DNA from: Panopea generosa
Taxonomy: Eukaryota; Mollusca; Bivalvia; Adapedonta; Hiatellidae
Direction: 5' to 3'
NCBI GenBank assembly: GCA_029582155.1
Contig: CM055901.1
Coordinates: forward strand, 56,154,625-56,218,624
DNA length: 64,000 nucleotides
Positions within the stretch are counted from its first letter, which is position 1, and every line of letters begins with the position of its first letter. This document shows positions 33,861 to 45,931 of the stretch, piece by piece. The notes below the pieces were generated by a model. That model searched no databases, was not told the origin of the DNA, and was given only the letters and a program-made list of their open reading frames with translations. The position numbers were made by a program, and so were the translations under genes.

Positions 33861-36180
33861 AGTCTCATCGACCGCATTTCAGCAAATCGGGATGGATTTA
33901 GTTCGACCATTGGAAACAACAGCAAACGGTATGTATATATACATACATTAGAATCAGTTACATTCCGCATAGTAATACAATGCCTTAAAGAAGAATTTGA
34001 ACCAAAGAAAAAAGAGGGGAAAAAATCGTTTTCATCCCTGTGTTATGTCATAGTCTGGTTAACCGAGGATAGTACTTTTTATTTTTTACATGACTATCTG
34101 CTCATAAATATGTCTGACATAATTTAGATTTTGTAGATCTATGTATAATTTCAATTTGGCCAATACATCAAATATAAAGAAGATGGTAGATTAAATGTGC
34201 TCTATATGGTCGATTTTTCTTTTTAATTATCATATCTAAAAAAAATGGACATTTGTGGGAGAATGAGGTCATTCGTCTCCCACACGTGGGCATGTTATCA
34301 TTTGCTGGTGGAGAGTGTATGATTGGGTAAGACTTCACATACTCACACATATATACATACACACATTTACAAACGCATTCATACATACATTAACACATAC
34401 ATTTTATGGCTTATACGAACGATTCTGTTTGGACCTATTATCTTGCAGGTAACAAATACATTGTGGTCTTGATCGAATATTTGACGAAATGGGTAGAGGC
34501 CGGGGCTATCGTGGACGAATCCGCGACCAGCGTGCTGAATGTTCTGGTCAAATTTATATCCAGACATGGCTGTCCAAAAGTACTTATCACCGGCCAAGGA
34601 CGGGAGTTTTGCAATTCTTTGAACGATTTGTTTTGTCAAAAAATGGGATTCGACCATCGCGTGGCTTCTGCATATCATCAACAGACAGGAGGCAACACGG
34701 AACGCTATAAAAGAACACTATGTACCATGTTATCTGCCTTTGTGAATGATAAGCAAACGGACTGGGAAGATAAGTTGCCGTACGTTTTATTTACATACAG
34801 ATCAGCGGAACATTCCTCGACCAAGGCGACTCTTTTTCATCTCGTTTATGGCAGACAAGCACGGCTTCCAGTAGAGCTAGAATCGTCAGCAGCCCCCACA
34901 GCAGCTGTGGACACGTTTGACAATTTGTCAGTAAGGTGCAATGCCTTCGTGCGATAAGGTAGCAGCAAAAAGCGGGAAGACAGCATCAATATCAAAGCTG
35001 CGCAGAAGAAGCAGAAAAAACATCATGATGCAAAAGCTAATCCCAACATTTTTTGCAATTGGAGGAAATGTTCTTTTGCATAATACAAGAAGACTTGCCA
35101 GAAAAAGTGGTAAACTGGGAGCAAGATGACGGGGCCTTACTCTGTCACAGAAGTGAGTAGCAATGGAACATACGCTCTCGATGGACTGATTATGGTTGTT
35201 AATGGCAGTAGGTGGTTAAAACTGTATCAGACTCATGGCAATGAAAACGACCACATCGATTGCAAACGACCCAGTGACAACAACTGTGGAAAAGAACTGC
35301 CCTTCAAAGAGAGAAAATTAGTGCAAGAAGCTGAAGTAGTGATCACCGAGTGTGAAGAAGCCCAAAGCCAATGTCTCATGAACTTTAAGCTAGTAGAAAG
35401 CAATTGGCAAGCAGAGAAATCATTGCTGTTCGGTCACAGCGTCCGGAATGAGCATTGTAATAAAGCGAGTACTTGCAAGATGAAACGAAATTCAAAACCA
35501 TCGAAGACTTTGGGAACTGTTTTTATCGGACATTCAGATACATTCTATTTGGCGTACAGTCTTACCACGAGTCCGTTAGAGATCAAGTTGTGGCATTTAT
35601 CCGGGAAAATGAATGTTTGCTGAAGTATATAAAACGCAAACAACAACATAAATACCTTGGCCGAATGCAACAACTTGGAACATGGGGAAATAAACTTGAA
35701 ATATTTGCCTTCGCCACTATCACACAGACCCTGTCTATATCTACAGCACTTACGGGACAGAAAACGGAAAAGAAAGGTAGTTGTGGTCAGCGCATGAACC
35801 TTTGACAAATATTAGCTCCACACCGTCTGAGTCGGCAATCTACATTGAAAACAAAAACGACACTTTGAGCCAGTGTTTGATGTGCAGGACGTACAGTTGT
35901 CCAGATCCCCATACAGATGTATCCGAGACTTCGTCCCTTAAACATACTGGCAATACATTACTGACGATACGTTGAATGGGGCACTTGTTGACAACCACGA
36001 GGACTAAAAAATATAGAAGAGGAAGGAATTCAAACAGTATTAGTACAGCACCTTAAAGACGTTCCATGTGACTTGAAAGGTCTGCCAAGAAAAGCCACGA
36101 AGATGGACCCAAATGTGTTGAACTTCCTTTATGACTGGGAAAACCTAGAAGACGAACTGAAGTGCTACAGTTATTAATAA
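33860..36180 (+). mobile_element. Ty3/gypsy-type LTR retrotransposon fossil: integrase plus OTU-like segment, broken
   Basis: Parts in order: a short integrase-core-like piece at about 33.87-33.93 kb; the main integrase core at about 34.45-34.95 kb; an integrase C-terminal, chromatin-binding-like region to about 35.2 kb; then an OTU cysteine-protease-like segment at about 35.45-35.9 kb. A further degenerate tail runs to about 36.18 kb. The first two parts are separated by about 0.5 kb of unrelated AT-rich sequence. No gag, protease or reverse transcriptase was seen upstream, where simple C-rich repeat is found instead, and no LTR pair was recognised. It is clearly broken, with several breaks and large missing parts. 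Protein similarity is still good, suggesting moderate rather than ancient age. Confidence 0.85.
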
Positions 36181-37389
36181 ACCAGCGATTGGACCTGTAA
36201 AACTGGTGTATGATAATACAGGTAATAATCATTAGTCTTTTTCAGTTAGAGATTAGAATCAAAACAAATGTATTGTTTAATTAATCATTTCTTGTCTCAT
36301 TGATAGCCTCATTGCTACGTTACATTTGTGTTCCTACTTTTATACATTGACGGCTAAAGGTCTGTGGTATTCAGCTTGTTTGGATAAAAACGTTTTAAAT
36401 TTATGTTCATTCCGTATTGTGCATTTACATATAACGATGGGAATTTCCCGAAAAACAAATCGAAGCACTCAAAGTACTGGTACCAGGTGTGCTTGTGAGT
36501 GTTTGGTGTCTTGTTTTGTACAGGGTGTGTGAAATTGTTTTTGGGCCTATCAATTTTCTGGCGGACCAATCAAAATGCCCGTTTCATTAAATATTTTTTT
36601 GTGAAACTATTTATAAAAACAATGTTTATTTATCACATCAATAGTTTATTCACTCCAGTTTCTCTCTCTCCAAAGCCAACATTTCTCTCCTCAATCTCCT
36701 TTTCTCCCTATTCAAGGACTCTATCGATCTCCAATAGTTATGCTTGCCACTGTATAGTTTAAGATGAAGTCGTTCCTCGACTTTTCAATAGCAATTTAAC
36801 AACAGTGTGTATTAAATCAAACACAAAATATATGCATTACTAATTAAGTCTACTGATTTACAGAAGATCTAGTATTAGATGAAGAAAAGATTAAGCTATG
36901 GGTGAAAGAAAAAACGTTAGAAAAAATGTTCGAAGCGGATGAGATTCGAAATACCGCGGTGCCACCAGTGAAGCAACTGACTTAATCTCTACGCAACGCA
37001 ACTGGTCTGCCTACAGGTAAAACTCAATGATATATTATTATCTACACACAGTGAATGAATAGGGTTAAGTTAATACATAATGTCTGACTGGCCTTATTTC
37101 CGGTGTAATCAAAATATTTTACTATGTAAACTGTGTAATTTATGTTTAGATCACGATCACCCAAATGCGTATCCATGTCAGCAGAGCTACTTCTTTCATG
37201 TGCATGTTTACGTGAGTTGTTTGGTATCGGCAGATTGGCATCTGAGTGCTCTTTAATTGCGAGTTGTACAAATTCTTTAGCAGGTGTGCTAAAAACAACA
37301 ATAAAACAACAACAACAACAAAACATCGCCTCGGCTCTCACAAAAAACACTTCAGTCGAGTTCTTCCGGCTGTTGATTTGACTGCATCT

Positions 37390-37419
37390 GCCCCCCGCCC
37401 CCTCTATCTCTCCTCTCTC

Positions 37420-37469
<50 letters not shown>

Positions 37470-37505
37470 CCTCTCTGGACCTCTCTCTCTCTCTCTCTCT
37501 CTCAC
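37390..37505. repeat. (CT)n microsatellite
   Basis: CT runs broken by 'gaacctctctggacc', followed by (AT)n at 37509-37526. Confidence 0.95.
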
Positions 37506-37525
37506 TCATTATATATATATATATA

Positions 37526-38065
37526 TTCACTGTATCTATATGATCCAACGGGTTTATAAATCTGTCCTTTATATAGCATGTGAGTAGTCATGAATCCTTA
37601 ACTGGATCCTACTCATATAAATCTATCACTTCATGTATGTAAATTTGTCCACCCTATCCAGATGTGTTGCATGTAATTCTATAGTATATAAGTCATGGTC
37701 GACACCAAATTGATTGGTTTGGCAGAGGCCTTGATATTGTAGCCGGGCCCGATTAGCTCAGTCGGTTACGCGTCTGACTATCAATCCAGGGGTCGTGAGT
37801 ACGAATCCCCAGCCCGGCAACAGTCTCTGTGATGATTGATATACGACATTGTGTCTCATTATCATTCGTCTCTCACCACTGATTCAAGTGGGAAAGTTAT
37901 CAGTTACTTGCGGAGACGGGGTGTGCTGGAGTACTGGTTAATCCCAGGAAACAGTGGTTAGGTTAACTGATCGTCTGTTAGCCCTCGATGGCATAAGAAT
38001 GACGCTATTCAATCAATTGATATTGTATCTATGGTTTGCATTGTAGCTAGGTGCACTCGCCGTAG
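37526..38065 (+). repeat. Dispersed repeat copy A, carrying a SINE
   Basis: Resembles 44262-44520 across about 250 bp ('gatccaacgggtttat', 'gtatataagtcatggtcgac', 'ttgcattgtagctaggtgca'). In this copy the family-1 SINE interrupts the repeat. Confidence 0.85.
37742..38016 (+). mobile_element. tRNA-derived SINE (family 1), clean copy with target-site duplication
   Basis: The head GGGCCCGATTAGCTCAGTCGG continues with CGTCTGACTATCAATCC and GGTCGTGAGTACGAATCCC, i.e. A box, anticodon region and B box of a tRNA. A ~200-bp body follows and the tail ends CAATCAA. It is flanked by an 11-bp direct repeat TTGATATTGTA (37731-37741 and 38017-38027). The second dispersed-repeat copy at 44.3 kb lacks it, an apparent empty site. 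Confidence 0.95.
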
Positions 38066-38099
38066 TCTGGTCTGTACATTAATGTCTTGGTTATTCACA

Positions 38100-38170
38100 A
38101 ATAATTATCTCCATATATATATATCCGTCCGTCCATCCATCCATATCTATCTATCTATCTATCTATCTAA
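38100..38170. repeat. (ATCT)n / (CCGT,CCAT) microsatellite
   Basis: 'ccgtccgtccatccatccat' followed by repeated ATCT. Confidence 0.9.
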
Positions 38171-38458
38171 AAAGAACCCACTTGTTCTTGCTAATAGTTC
38201 AAATGTTTACTATTGTTTACTGAGTATAATTTTATGTTCAAGTTGTATAAGTGTCCATATATTATGTATGAAAGCTTTAACAAACAAATCTGTTTTGCCC
38301 ATGGTATATGGGCTTTCTTGTGTGTATAGGGATAATGCTCTTAATTTTGCTTTTTTATTTACTGTTGGTTAAGTATAGGTACATTACTGAAGTCTCAGGG
38401 AAAGTTTGGATAAATTCAACTAGGCCACCTCAATAGTTAACGACAATAGATCTATAAC

Positions 38459-38537
38459 AATTCGGCTGGGAAACTATCTAGTGAGTTGTTCAATCAATAC
38501 ACGTTCAGCAACTTATAGATAGTTTCCGAGCCGAACT
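38459..38537. ncRNA. Long near-perfect hairpin, pre-miRNA-like or foldback
   Basis: Arm 38461-38488 (ttcggctgggaaactatcta, then gtgagttg) pairs with arm 38509-38535 (caacttatagatagtttccg, then agccgaa) around a 20-nt loop, with only a few mismatches. Size suits a microRNA precursor, but a small foldback relic is equally possible. Confidence 0.4.
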
Positions 38538-38629
38538 ACTCTGTAGGACTGTGCAATTGTTCATTAGTACCTATCTGGAAGAAAACTGATGTTGAGATTC
38601 AAACAAATACATAAAACATTTACTTTATC

Positions 38630-38780
38630 AGGAGGAGTCATTATTCTACGGGAGTACTTATTCTACGCGAGGGGAGTCATACTATTATGGATCTTTGCGA
38701 AAGAAGTCCATATTCTACATGCTGAGAGTCCAAATTCTACGTAGAATACGAACTGGGGAGTACATATTCTTCATTACACC
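38630..38780 (+). repeat. Short imperfect repeats of 'gagtcATATTCTACG' type
   Basis: Phrases such as 'gagtcattattctacggg', 'gtacttattctacgcg', 'gtccatattctaca' and 'gtccaaattctacgt' recur within 150 bp. Origin unknown. Confidence 0.6.
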
Positions 38781-39657
38781 GGCTGGTATGGTGCCGAATC
38801 TATGAAATGAGGAAGCGTTTTCAATTTTCCATGTCTGACAAAGATTCTTTGCTTTTCAACTTCGAAAAGTAATTGCATGATATATATTTCTTCCGACTCA
38901 TACTATTTCATTTATAAGCAAATCTCCACATGCTATGTATCATTATATGTATTATTTTGAAAACCCTATAAGAATACTTTGAAGTCATCCGTTACAGATT
39001 TTAGTATTTCTTCAAGTACGGATTGTATTTTAATTATTTAACTTTTGATATACGTGGTTATAAAACCAGTCACCTATATTACAATTAGGTCACTGTAAAA
39101 CAAAATTCCAGCCTTAGTTTATTAATTTTTAATTATTGCCGAATTTACATGATTTGTGAAGTAAGGATTATTTACAAAAAATCTTTCTTCATATTTGGTA
39201 CACAAAAATCAGCGATCTTTGAACATACAGTTTTGCTAAAAATCGTATTTGTTTCGGTATAAAACTACATTTTTATTCTATTGAACAAATTACTGTATTT
39301 GTCACGGGAGATAACATATGGTAGGCGGCTGTGACAAGTCCTTAATCTCGTACTTAACCCTGAACACCTTTTAAATAAAGTTGTTGACCTCTTGAACTTT
39401 TAATGAACGTTTTATGGAATGTACTTAAATGACGATTAAACCTTATATATTTGAATTTTGGTAAATATACTTTTACGACATACCAATGCATTGAGCATGA
39501 CTGTATGCGATTCGAATATGTTTTAATGGGATTTAACGCAATTTACAACATATTTCAGTTTACATTTGGCATATCCAGATTTATTGGTAAAGGATTAATC
39601 CGAGCAGAGTCATTGTCCTTCTACAAGTATCTGGCAAACTTTCTCTCGTAGTTTTTG

Positions 39658-39950
39658 AAGTGGTGGCCTAGGGATAGAGCGTCAGTCTCGCATGAGTAAG
39701 GTCATGGTTAAATCCCCGGCTTGCTACTTGGTGCTAGACGTTCAGCATTTAGAGAACAGTTCTAGGTTTGGTCGACCCTGTGTCAGTAAAATGTGACTGG
39801 GTGGGGTATCGTACCATGTTTCTGCGGCATGATACCCTAGTGTGGCAACGCTTAGACAACTGTCTCCAGTACAGTCGTGATGTGACTAAAAAAGCGACGC
39901 TAAATACCATATACAACAAACCTTTTAGTTTTTTGGAGCGAGAGAGACTC
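39658..39950 (+). mobile_element. tRNA-derived SINE, family 2
   Basis: Head 'gtggcctagggatagagcgt' and 'gtcatggttaaatccccggc' give an A- and B-box arrangement. The body 'gtcagtaaaatgtgactggg', 'catgataccctagtgtggca' and 'gactaaaaaagcgacgctaa' is partly shared with 57815-57975. Confidence 0.8.
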
Positions 39951-40015
39951 AAACCTTCGGCCTTAGCGGCGAGAGGTAAGTGATCTGGAAACACCACTCG
40001 ACCAAGGAGGACCTT
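39945..40015 (-). mobile_element. tRNA-like SINE head on the minus strand
   Basis: The complement of 'ccactcgaccaaggaggacc' gives TTGGTCGAGTGG (A box), and that of 'gagactcaaaccttcggc' gives AAGGTTTGAGTCTC (B box), with tRNA-Ser-like spacing. It abuts the SINE on its left. Confidence 0.55.
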
Positions 40016-40204
40016 TAGATTCGAATTAGAAAAAGTCTCAAATGACATGAAAAATATTTTGCAAATTTGCAAATCAAAATCTGGTTATTTTACATAATTG
40101 TTTAAGTATTCATTTTTCTCTATTGTCCTAATGATTTCAAAAGGTTTACTGTGCAACTTTTGCTTTTCTATTGCAAAGTTGAAACATATGTTGTTCATGT
40201 TCGC

Positions 40205-40570
40205 ACGTCCAACCAATCTGTATATCCATGAACGTACAATCAATCTGTATATATATGAACGGACAGCCAATCTGTATATCTATGAATGTACAACCAATCT
40301 GTATATCTATGAACGTCCAACCAATATCTATGTCTATGAAAGTACAATCAATATGTATATATCTATGAACGTCCAACCAATATCTATGTCTATGAACGTA
40401 CAACCAATCTACATATCTGCGAACGTACAACCAATCTGATTATCTATGAACGTACAACCAATCTGTATATCTATGAACGTCCAACCAATCTCTATGTCTA
40501 TGAACGTACAACCAATATGTGTGTCTATGAACGTACAATTAATATGTTACAGTATATATATATGAACGTG
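40205..40570. repeat. 27-bp minisatellite
   Basis: Units of 'gaacgtacaaccaatctgta' plus 'tatctat', about 13 copies. Because 27 is divisible by three, frames on both strands stay open by chance. Confidence 0.95.
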
Positions 40571-41499
40571 CAACCATATGGAAATATTACTTTGATATTA
40601 CAGAAATTATGTACAGTTATTATAAAACTAGTGGTGTAACTAATTTTATTGGAACAATTTCTGTCGTACTGAAAAGTAGAGACAATTAAAATGCCTATAG
40701 CACCTTTTATCAGAGATGACCACAGCTCTGATAAATAACCAGCTTTCAAGCATGTACCCGAGTTATACCCCTTCCAACACTATGTACTGTGGTATTTTAA
40801 TTTTATTACGTCAAGTTCATCATGTAGAGTTATCATTTTTAAAGCAAGTATGAAGCGAAATATATCAAAATTGACTTGCGTGTCTCTTTACTAAAATGTT
40901 ACTTATTTTTAGAATTTTATTTATTTTTTGTATTTAAGGAACGTTATTGACCCTCCTCATCAAACCCCGTCTCTACCCCTACACACACCTGGCACATATC
41001 CACCTGCATCGCACATACACGATACATCAATTAATTTTGTCACACGGTCAAGTGAACAATTGTCCATTTGAAAGAGGTGCTTAAAGTAAAATAACTATGA
41101 AGGTCAGCAGTTCACAAAATAACGATACAAATCCCAGTGCGTTTATTTGACATCAGCTTCGTTGTATGTTCAAATTTTGGTCGACTTTTAAAATGATTGT
41201 GTTTTCAGAAAATACACCAGTTTCTTCTTAATTTACGCCAATTTTGGGTTTATTTAAAAGAATAATTTAAAAAAATGAATAATCGCTGGTTTGCGTTACG
41301 ACAATTTTTGTCACAAGTCTTTTATGAAACGCATACCTATCTCAGCGATCGGTACTTTAGAGTATTGAATGTCAACCGGTTAATAATGTATTTGTATAAA
41401 TTATCTTTCTATAATGGTCTTGTTTTACTTTCTTATAGTACTGTGGTTGCTTTTGCGTTTTTTATTGTTGTAATTTGGCGGCCGTATCCTATTAAATTT

Positions 41500-41570
41500 A
41501 CAGTCGGTGACGCCTCTGATTGTCAATTCATGTGTTATGAGTTCGAATTTCCGCCCGACCATATTCTGGT
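41500..41570 (+). mobile_element. Degenerate SINE head
   Basis: 'cagtcggtgacgcctctgat' and 'atgagttcgaatttccgccc' resemble the A- and B-box parts of SINE family 1. Confidence 0.45.
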
Positions 41571-41628
41571 ATGATAATTGGCTTTGACCTTTGTTGTATA
41601 ATCATTAATCCCCAACTTCTGAATTTGT

Positions 41629-44268
41629 GTGGAAGTAGTCGTTGACTTACAGACATACGTTTGCAACGTGGAACCTATTACTGATAACGTGTTGTTTATA
41701 TATGCTGTAATGTGTGTGGAAGTAGTCGTTGACTTACAGACATACGTTTGCAACGTGGAACCTATTACTGATAACGTGTTGTTTATATATGCTGTAATGT
41801 GTGTGGAAGTAGTCAGTGACTACCAGACATACGATTGCCATGTGGAACCTATTATTGATAACGTGCTGTTTATATATGCTGTAATGTGTGTGGAAGTAGT
41901 CGTTGACTTACAGACATACGTTTGCAACGTGGAACCTATTATTGATAACGTGCTGTTTATATATGCTGTAATGTGTGTGGAAGTAGTCAGTGACTACCAG
42001 ACATACGATTGCCATGTGGAACCTATTATTGATAACGTGCTGCTTATATATGCTGTAATGTGTGTGGAAGTAGTCGGTGACTTACAGACATACGATTGCA
42101 ACGTGGAACCTATTATTGATAACGTGCTGCTTATATATGCTGTAATGTGTGTGGAAGTAGTCGGTGACTTACAGACATACGATTGCCATGTGGAACCTAT
42201 TATTGATAACGTGCTGTTTATATATGCTGTAATGTGTGTGGAAGTAGTCAGTGACTTACAGACATACGATTGCCATGTGGAACCTATTATTGATAATGTG
42301 CTGCTTATATATGCTGTAATGTGTGTGGAAGTAGTCAGTGACTACCAGACATACGATTGCCATGTGGAACCTATTATTGATAACGTGCTGCTTATATATG
42401 CTGTAATGTGTGTGGAAGTAGTCAGTGACTTACAGACATACGATTGCCATGTGGAACCTATTATTGATAACGTGCTGCTTATATATGCTGTAATGTGTGT
42501 GGAAGTAGTCAGTGACTTACAGACATACGATTGCAACGTGGAACCTATTATTGATAACGTGCTGTTTATATATGCTGTAGTGTGTGTGGAAGTAGTCGGT
42601 GACTTACAGACATACGATTGCCATGTGGAACCTATTATTGATAACGTGCTGTTTATATATGCTGTAGTGTGTGTGGAAGTAGTCGGTGACTTACAGACAC
42701 ACGATTGCCATGTGGAACCTATTATTGATAACGTGCTGTTTATATATGCTGTAATGTGTGTGGAAGTAGTCGGTGACTTACAGACATACGATTGCCATGT
42801 GGAACCTATTATTGATAACGTGCTGCTTATATATGCTGTAATGTGTGTGGAAGTAGTCAGTGACTTACAGACATACGATTGCAATGTGGAACCAATTACT
42901 GATAACGTGCTGCTTATATATGCTGTAATGTGTGGGGAAGTAGTCGGTGACTTACAGACATACGATTGCAATGTGGAACCTATTATTGATAACGTGCTGT
43001 TTATATATGCTGTAATGTGTGTGGAAGTAATCAGTGACTTACAGACATACGATTGCAATGTGGAACCTATTATTGATAGCGTGCTGTTTATATATGCTGT
43101 AGTGTGTGTGGAAGTAGTCGGTGACTTACAGACATACGATTGCCATGTGGGACCTATTATTGATAACGTGTTGTTTATATATGCTGTAATGTGTGTGGAA
43201 GTAGTCGGTGACTTACAGACATACGATTGCAACGTGGAACCTATTATTGATAACGTGCTGTTTATATATGCTGTAATGTGTGTGGAAGTAGTCGGTGACT
43301 TACAGACATACGATTGCAACGTGGAACCTATTATTGATAATGTGCTGTTTATATATGCTGTAGTGTGTGTGGAAGTAGTCGGTGACTTACAGACATACGA
43401 TTACCATGTGGAACCTATTATTGATAACGTGTTGTTTATATATGCTGTAATGTGTGTGGAAGTAGTCGGTGACTTACAGACATACGATTGCCATGTGGAA
43501 CCTATTATTGATAACGTGCTGCTTATATATGCTGTAATGTGTATGGAAGTAGTCGGTGACTTACAGACATACGATTGCAACTTGGAACCTATTATTGATA
43601 ACGTGCTGTTTATATATGCTGTAATGTGTGTGGAAGTAGTCAGTGACTTACAGACATACGATTGCAACGTGGAACCTATTATTGATAACGTGCTGTTTAT
43701 ATATGCTGTAGTGTGTGTGGAAGTAGTCGGTGACTTACAGACATATGATTGCCATGTGGAACCTATTATTGATAACGTGTTGTTTATATATGCTGTAATG
43801 TGTGTGGAAGTAGTCGGTGACTTACAGACATACGATTGCCATGTGGAACCTATTATTGATAACGTGCTGCTTATATATGCTGTAATGTGTATGGAAGTAG
43901 TCGGTGACTTACAGACATACGATTGCAACGTGGAACCTATTATTGATAACGTGCTGTTTATATATGCTGTAATGTGTGTGGAAGTAGTCAGTGACTTACA
44001 GACATACGATTGCAATGTGGAACCTATTATTGATAACGTGCTGTTTATATATGCTGTAGTGTGTGTGGAAGTAGTCGGTGACTTACAGACATACGATTGC
44101 CATGTGGAACCTATTATTGATAACGTGTTGTTTATATATGCTGTAATGTGTGTGGAAGTAGTCGGTGACTTACAGACATACGATTGCCATGTGGAACCTA
44201 TTATAGATAACGTGCTGCTTATATATGCTGTAATGTGTATATATTATTTCATAATAAAATTACTATGA
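41629..44268 (+). repeat. 87-bp minisatellite, 30 units, open for 879 codons
   Basis: Thirty units of 87 bp run from 41631 to about 44240. Because 87 is 29 codons and the unit has no stop in this frame, the array reads as one 879-residue frame of 29-residue repeats (EVVGDLQTYDCNVEPIIDNV then LFIYAVMCV). The reverse strand is also largely open. Unit differences include both silent and amino-acid changes, with no obvious protein constraint. Units 21-24, 25-28 and 29-30 repeat the same variant order, a 348-bp higher-order period. There are no recognisable domain, signal peptide or splice context, so it is treated as non-coding satellite, though transcription cannot be excluded. Confidence 0.9.
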
Positions 44269-44525
44269 GTTCACTGCATCTTCATGATCCAACGAGTTTT
44301 ATGTCTGTGTTTTATAAAGCGTGTGTGTAGTTATGAGTCCATAATTAGATCCTTCTCATATACAGCTAACAGTTCATGGAAATGTAAATTGTTCTAAATG
44401 GTCAAGGTGTATTGCATGTAAAACCATTGTATATAAGTCATAGTTGACACCAATTCTATAGGATTGATTGATGCTTTGGTCTTGTATCCTTGGTTTGTAC
44501 TTTAGTTAGGCGCGCTCGTCCCCTA
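44262..44525 (+). repeat. Dispersed repeat copy B (without SINE)
   Basis: Matches copy A at 37.5-38.06 kb. At the point where copy A has the SINE this copy reads 'ggtcttgtatccttggttt' without interruption. Confidence 0.85.
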
Positions 44526-44599
44526 TTCGGGGGCCCGTCTCACTTATGTTCGTAAGCATGAAGAAAAAGGTCCGGGAAATCCGTTTAGTGGATATAACT

Positions 44600-44800
44600 G
44601 GTACATGGTATCCAGACAAAAGTCCCTTGGTTAATAAATGTGCACATGGACAAAAGCCTCTTGCTACATTTTTAAAGGTGGACAAAAGCCCCTTGGTAGA
44701 TTTTAGGAGGTGGACAATAGCCCCTTGGTCGATTTTGGAGAACAGAAGCACCTTGGTCAATTTTACAAGGTGGACAAAAAGCCCCTTGGTAGATTTGTAA
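44600..44800. repeat. Tandem repeat of about 32 bp (ggtggacaaaagccccttgg)
   Basis: Five or six imperfect units containing 'gacaaaagccccttggta' and 'gattttaggaggt' variants. Confidence 0.85.
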
Positions 44801-45062
44801 TCAATTGAATGTTGTTGTTTGAAGTGAATAAGAAAGTTAAGATGCCATGTAGCCATGTTTATTACTGGAATATATTAATATGTCAGTCCCCATGCATATA
44901 ACTGGCATATATGTATGTTTATATCCCCATGCATATTACTGGTATATATGTTTGTTTTTTGTCCCTGTGCAAATTACTGGTATATATATATATATGTTTT
45001 AGTGTCCAAGCATATTACTGTCATATATGTATATTTTAGGGCTTATGCATATTACTGGTATA

Positions 45063-45883
45063 CAGTAAAACTCCACCTAACGACCACCCCGCTATCACGA
45101 TATTTTTTCTTCTTTATTCAATGGTCGTTAACTCCGATAATACGGGCACCCCGCTAATCCGATATTATGACCACCAAATCTGTCCTAAACACGGTCTATA
45201 TTTTATTTTTACACCCTTAATTACGACCATGTGTGTGACCAAAGACGCCACGAGGAAAAATTTACGTCATAATCAACGAGCCGATTTGTGGTTGTCGTTA
45301 AAGGTGTGACGTTTTCAGGTATACAAAGCCATAAATGACACCGGAGAGAGTGTTGTAAAAACAAACTTTGTGGTCAATAGAATATGCAACCTGTCAAAAA
45401 ACAGGTGGCTACGAAGAAGGAACATCAGTAAGTTTGCATCTTTTAATTGGTTAATTGTTATTTGAGTGATATCGATGGTCTTTTATGATGTGGTGAATTG
45501 CATTTCTAAATTTTACTGTAAAAATAAAACTTGGACTATATCTACTCAAGCATAATGTTAAAATAATGTTTGTGTTGTCTTTACTTGTTATCATATTATG
45601 TATGCAAATAAAAGATAAACTATACGTTATATGTGTTTTAATTATATCCTAAAAACATTAACAAATCAATAATAAGAAAAAAGGACTTATTTTTTATTAT
45701 TATTATCATTGGTATAACAGTAAATCCACACACATGCACAATATAGTATACAACCATTTACTATTACGGCTACAAAGACGTGCAACGTTTGCCAATGAGT
45801 CTGGACCTCGATAATAAGACCACCCGCTTTTAAGACCACTTTTGCCCAGTCCCAAAGGTGGTCTTATTACAGGGGTTTTACTG
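45063..45883. mobile_element. 821-bp TA-flanked inverted-repeat transposon, non-autonomous
   Basis: Left end CAGTAAAACTCCACCTAACG, right end complement CAGTAAAACCCCTGTAATAA, with TA on both sides. Array sequence of the ~33-bp minisatellite resumes exactly outside the TA on each side, which fixes the insertion boundaries. No transposase frame; Tc1/mariner-pogo-like by terminus and target. Confidence 0.9.
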
Positions 45884-45931
45884 TATATGTTTATTTTAGT
45901 GCTTATGCATATCACTGGTATATATGTATAT

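Noticed and set aside
32745-34127. Several long Ser/Pro-rich open frames on both strands
   Set aside because: Produced by CCCTCC/CCATCC low-complexity sequence; no domain, and frames overlap in all phases.
37742-37815. Possible functional tRNA gene
   Set aside because: The tRNA-like head is followed by a body and tail shared with other dispersed copies and has a target-site duplication, so it is a SINE.
42342-44015. Long minus-strand open frames (325 and 204 codons)
   Set aside because: They are the reverse reading of the 87-bp array; openness follows from a period divisible by three, not from coding.
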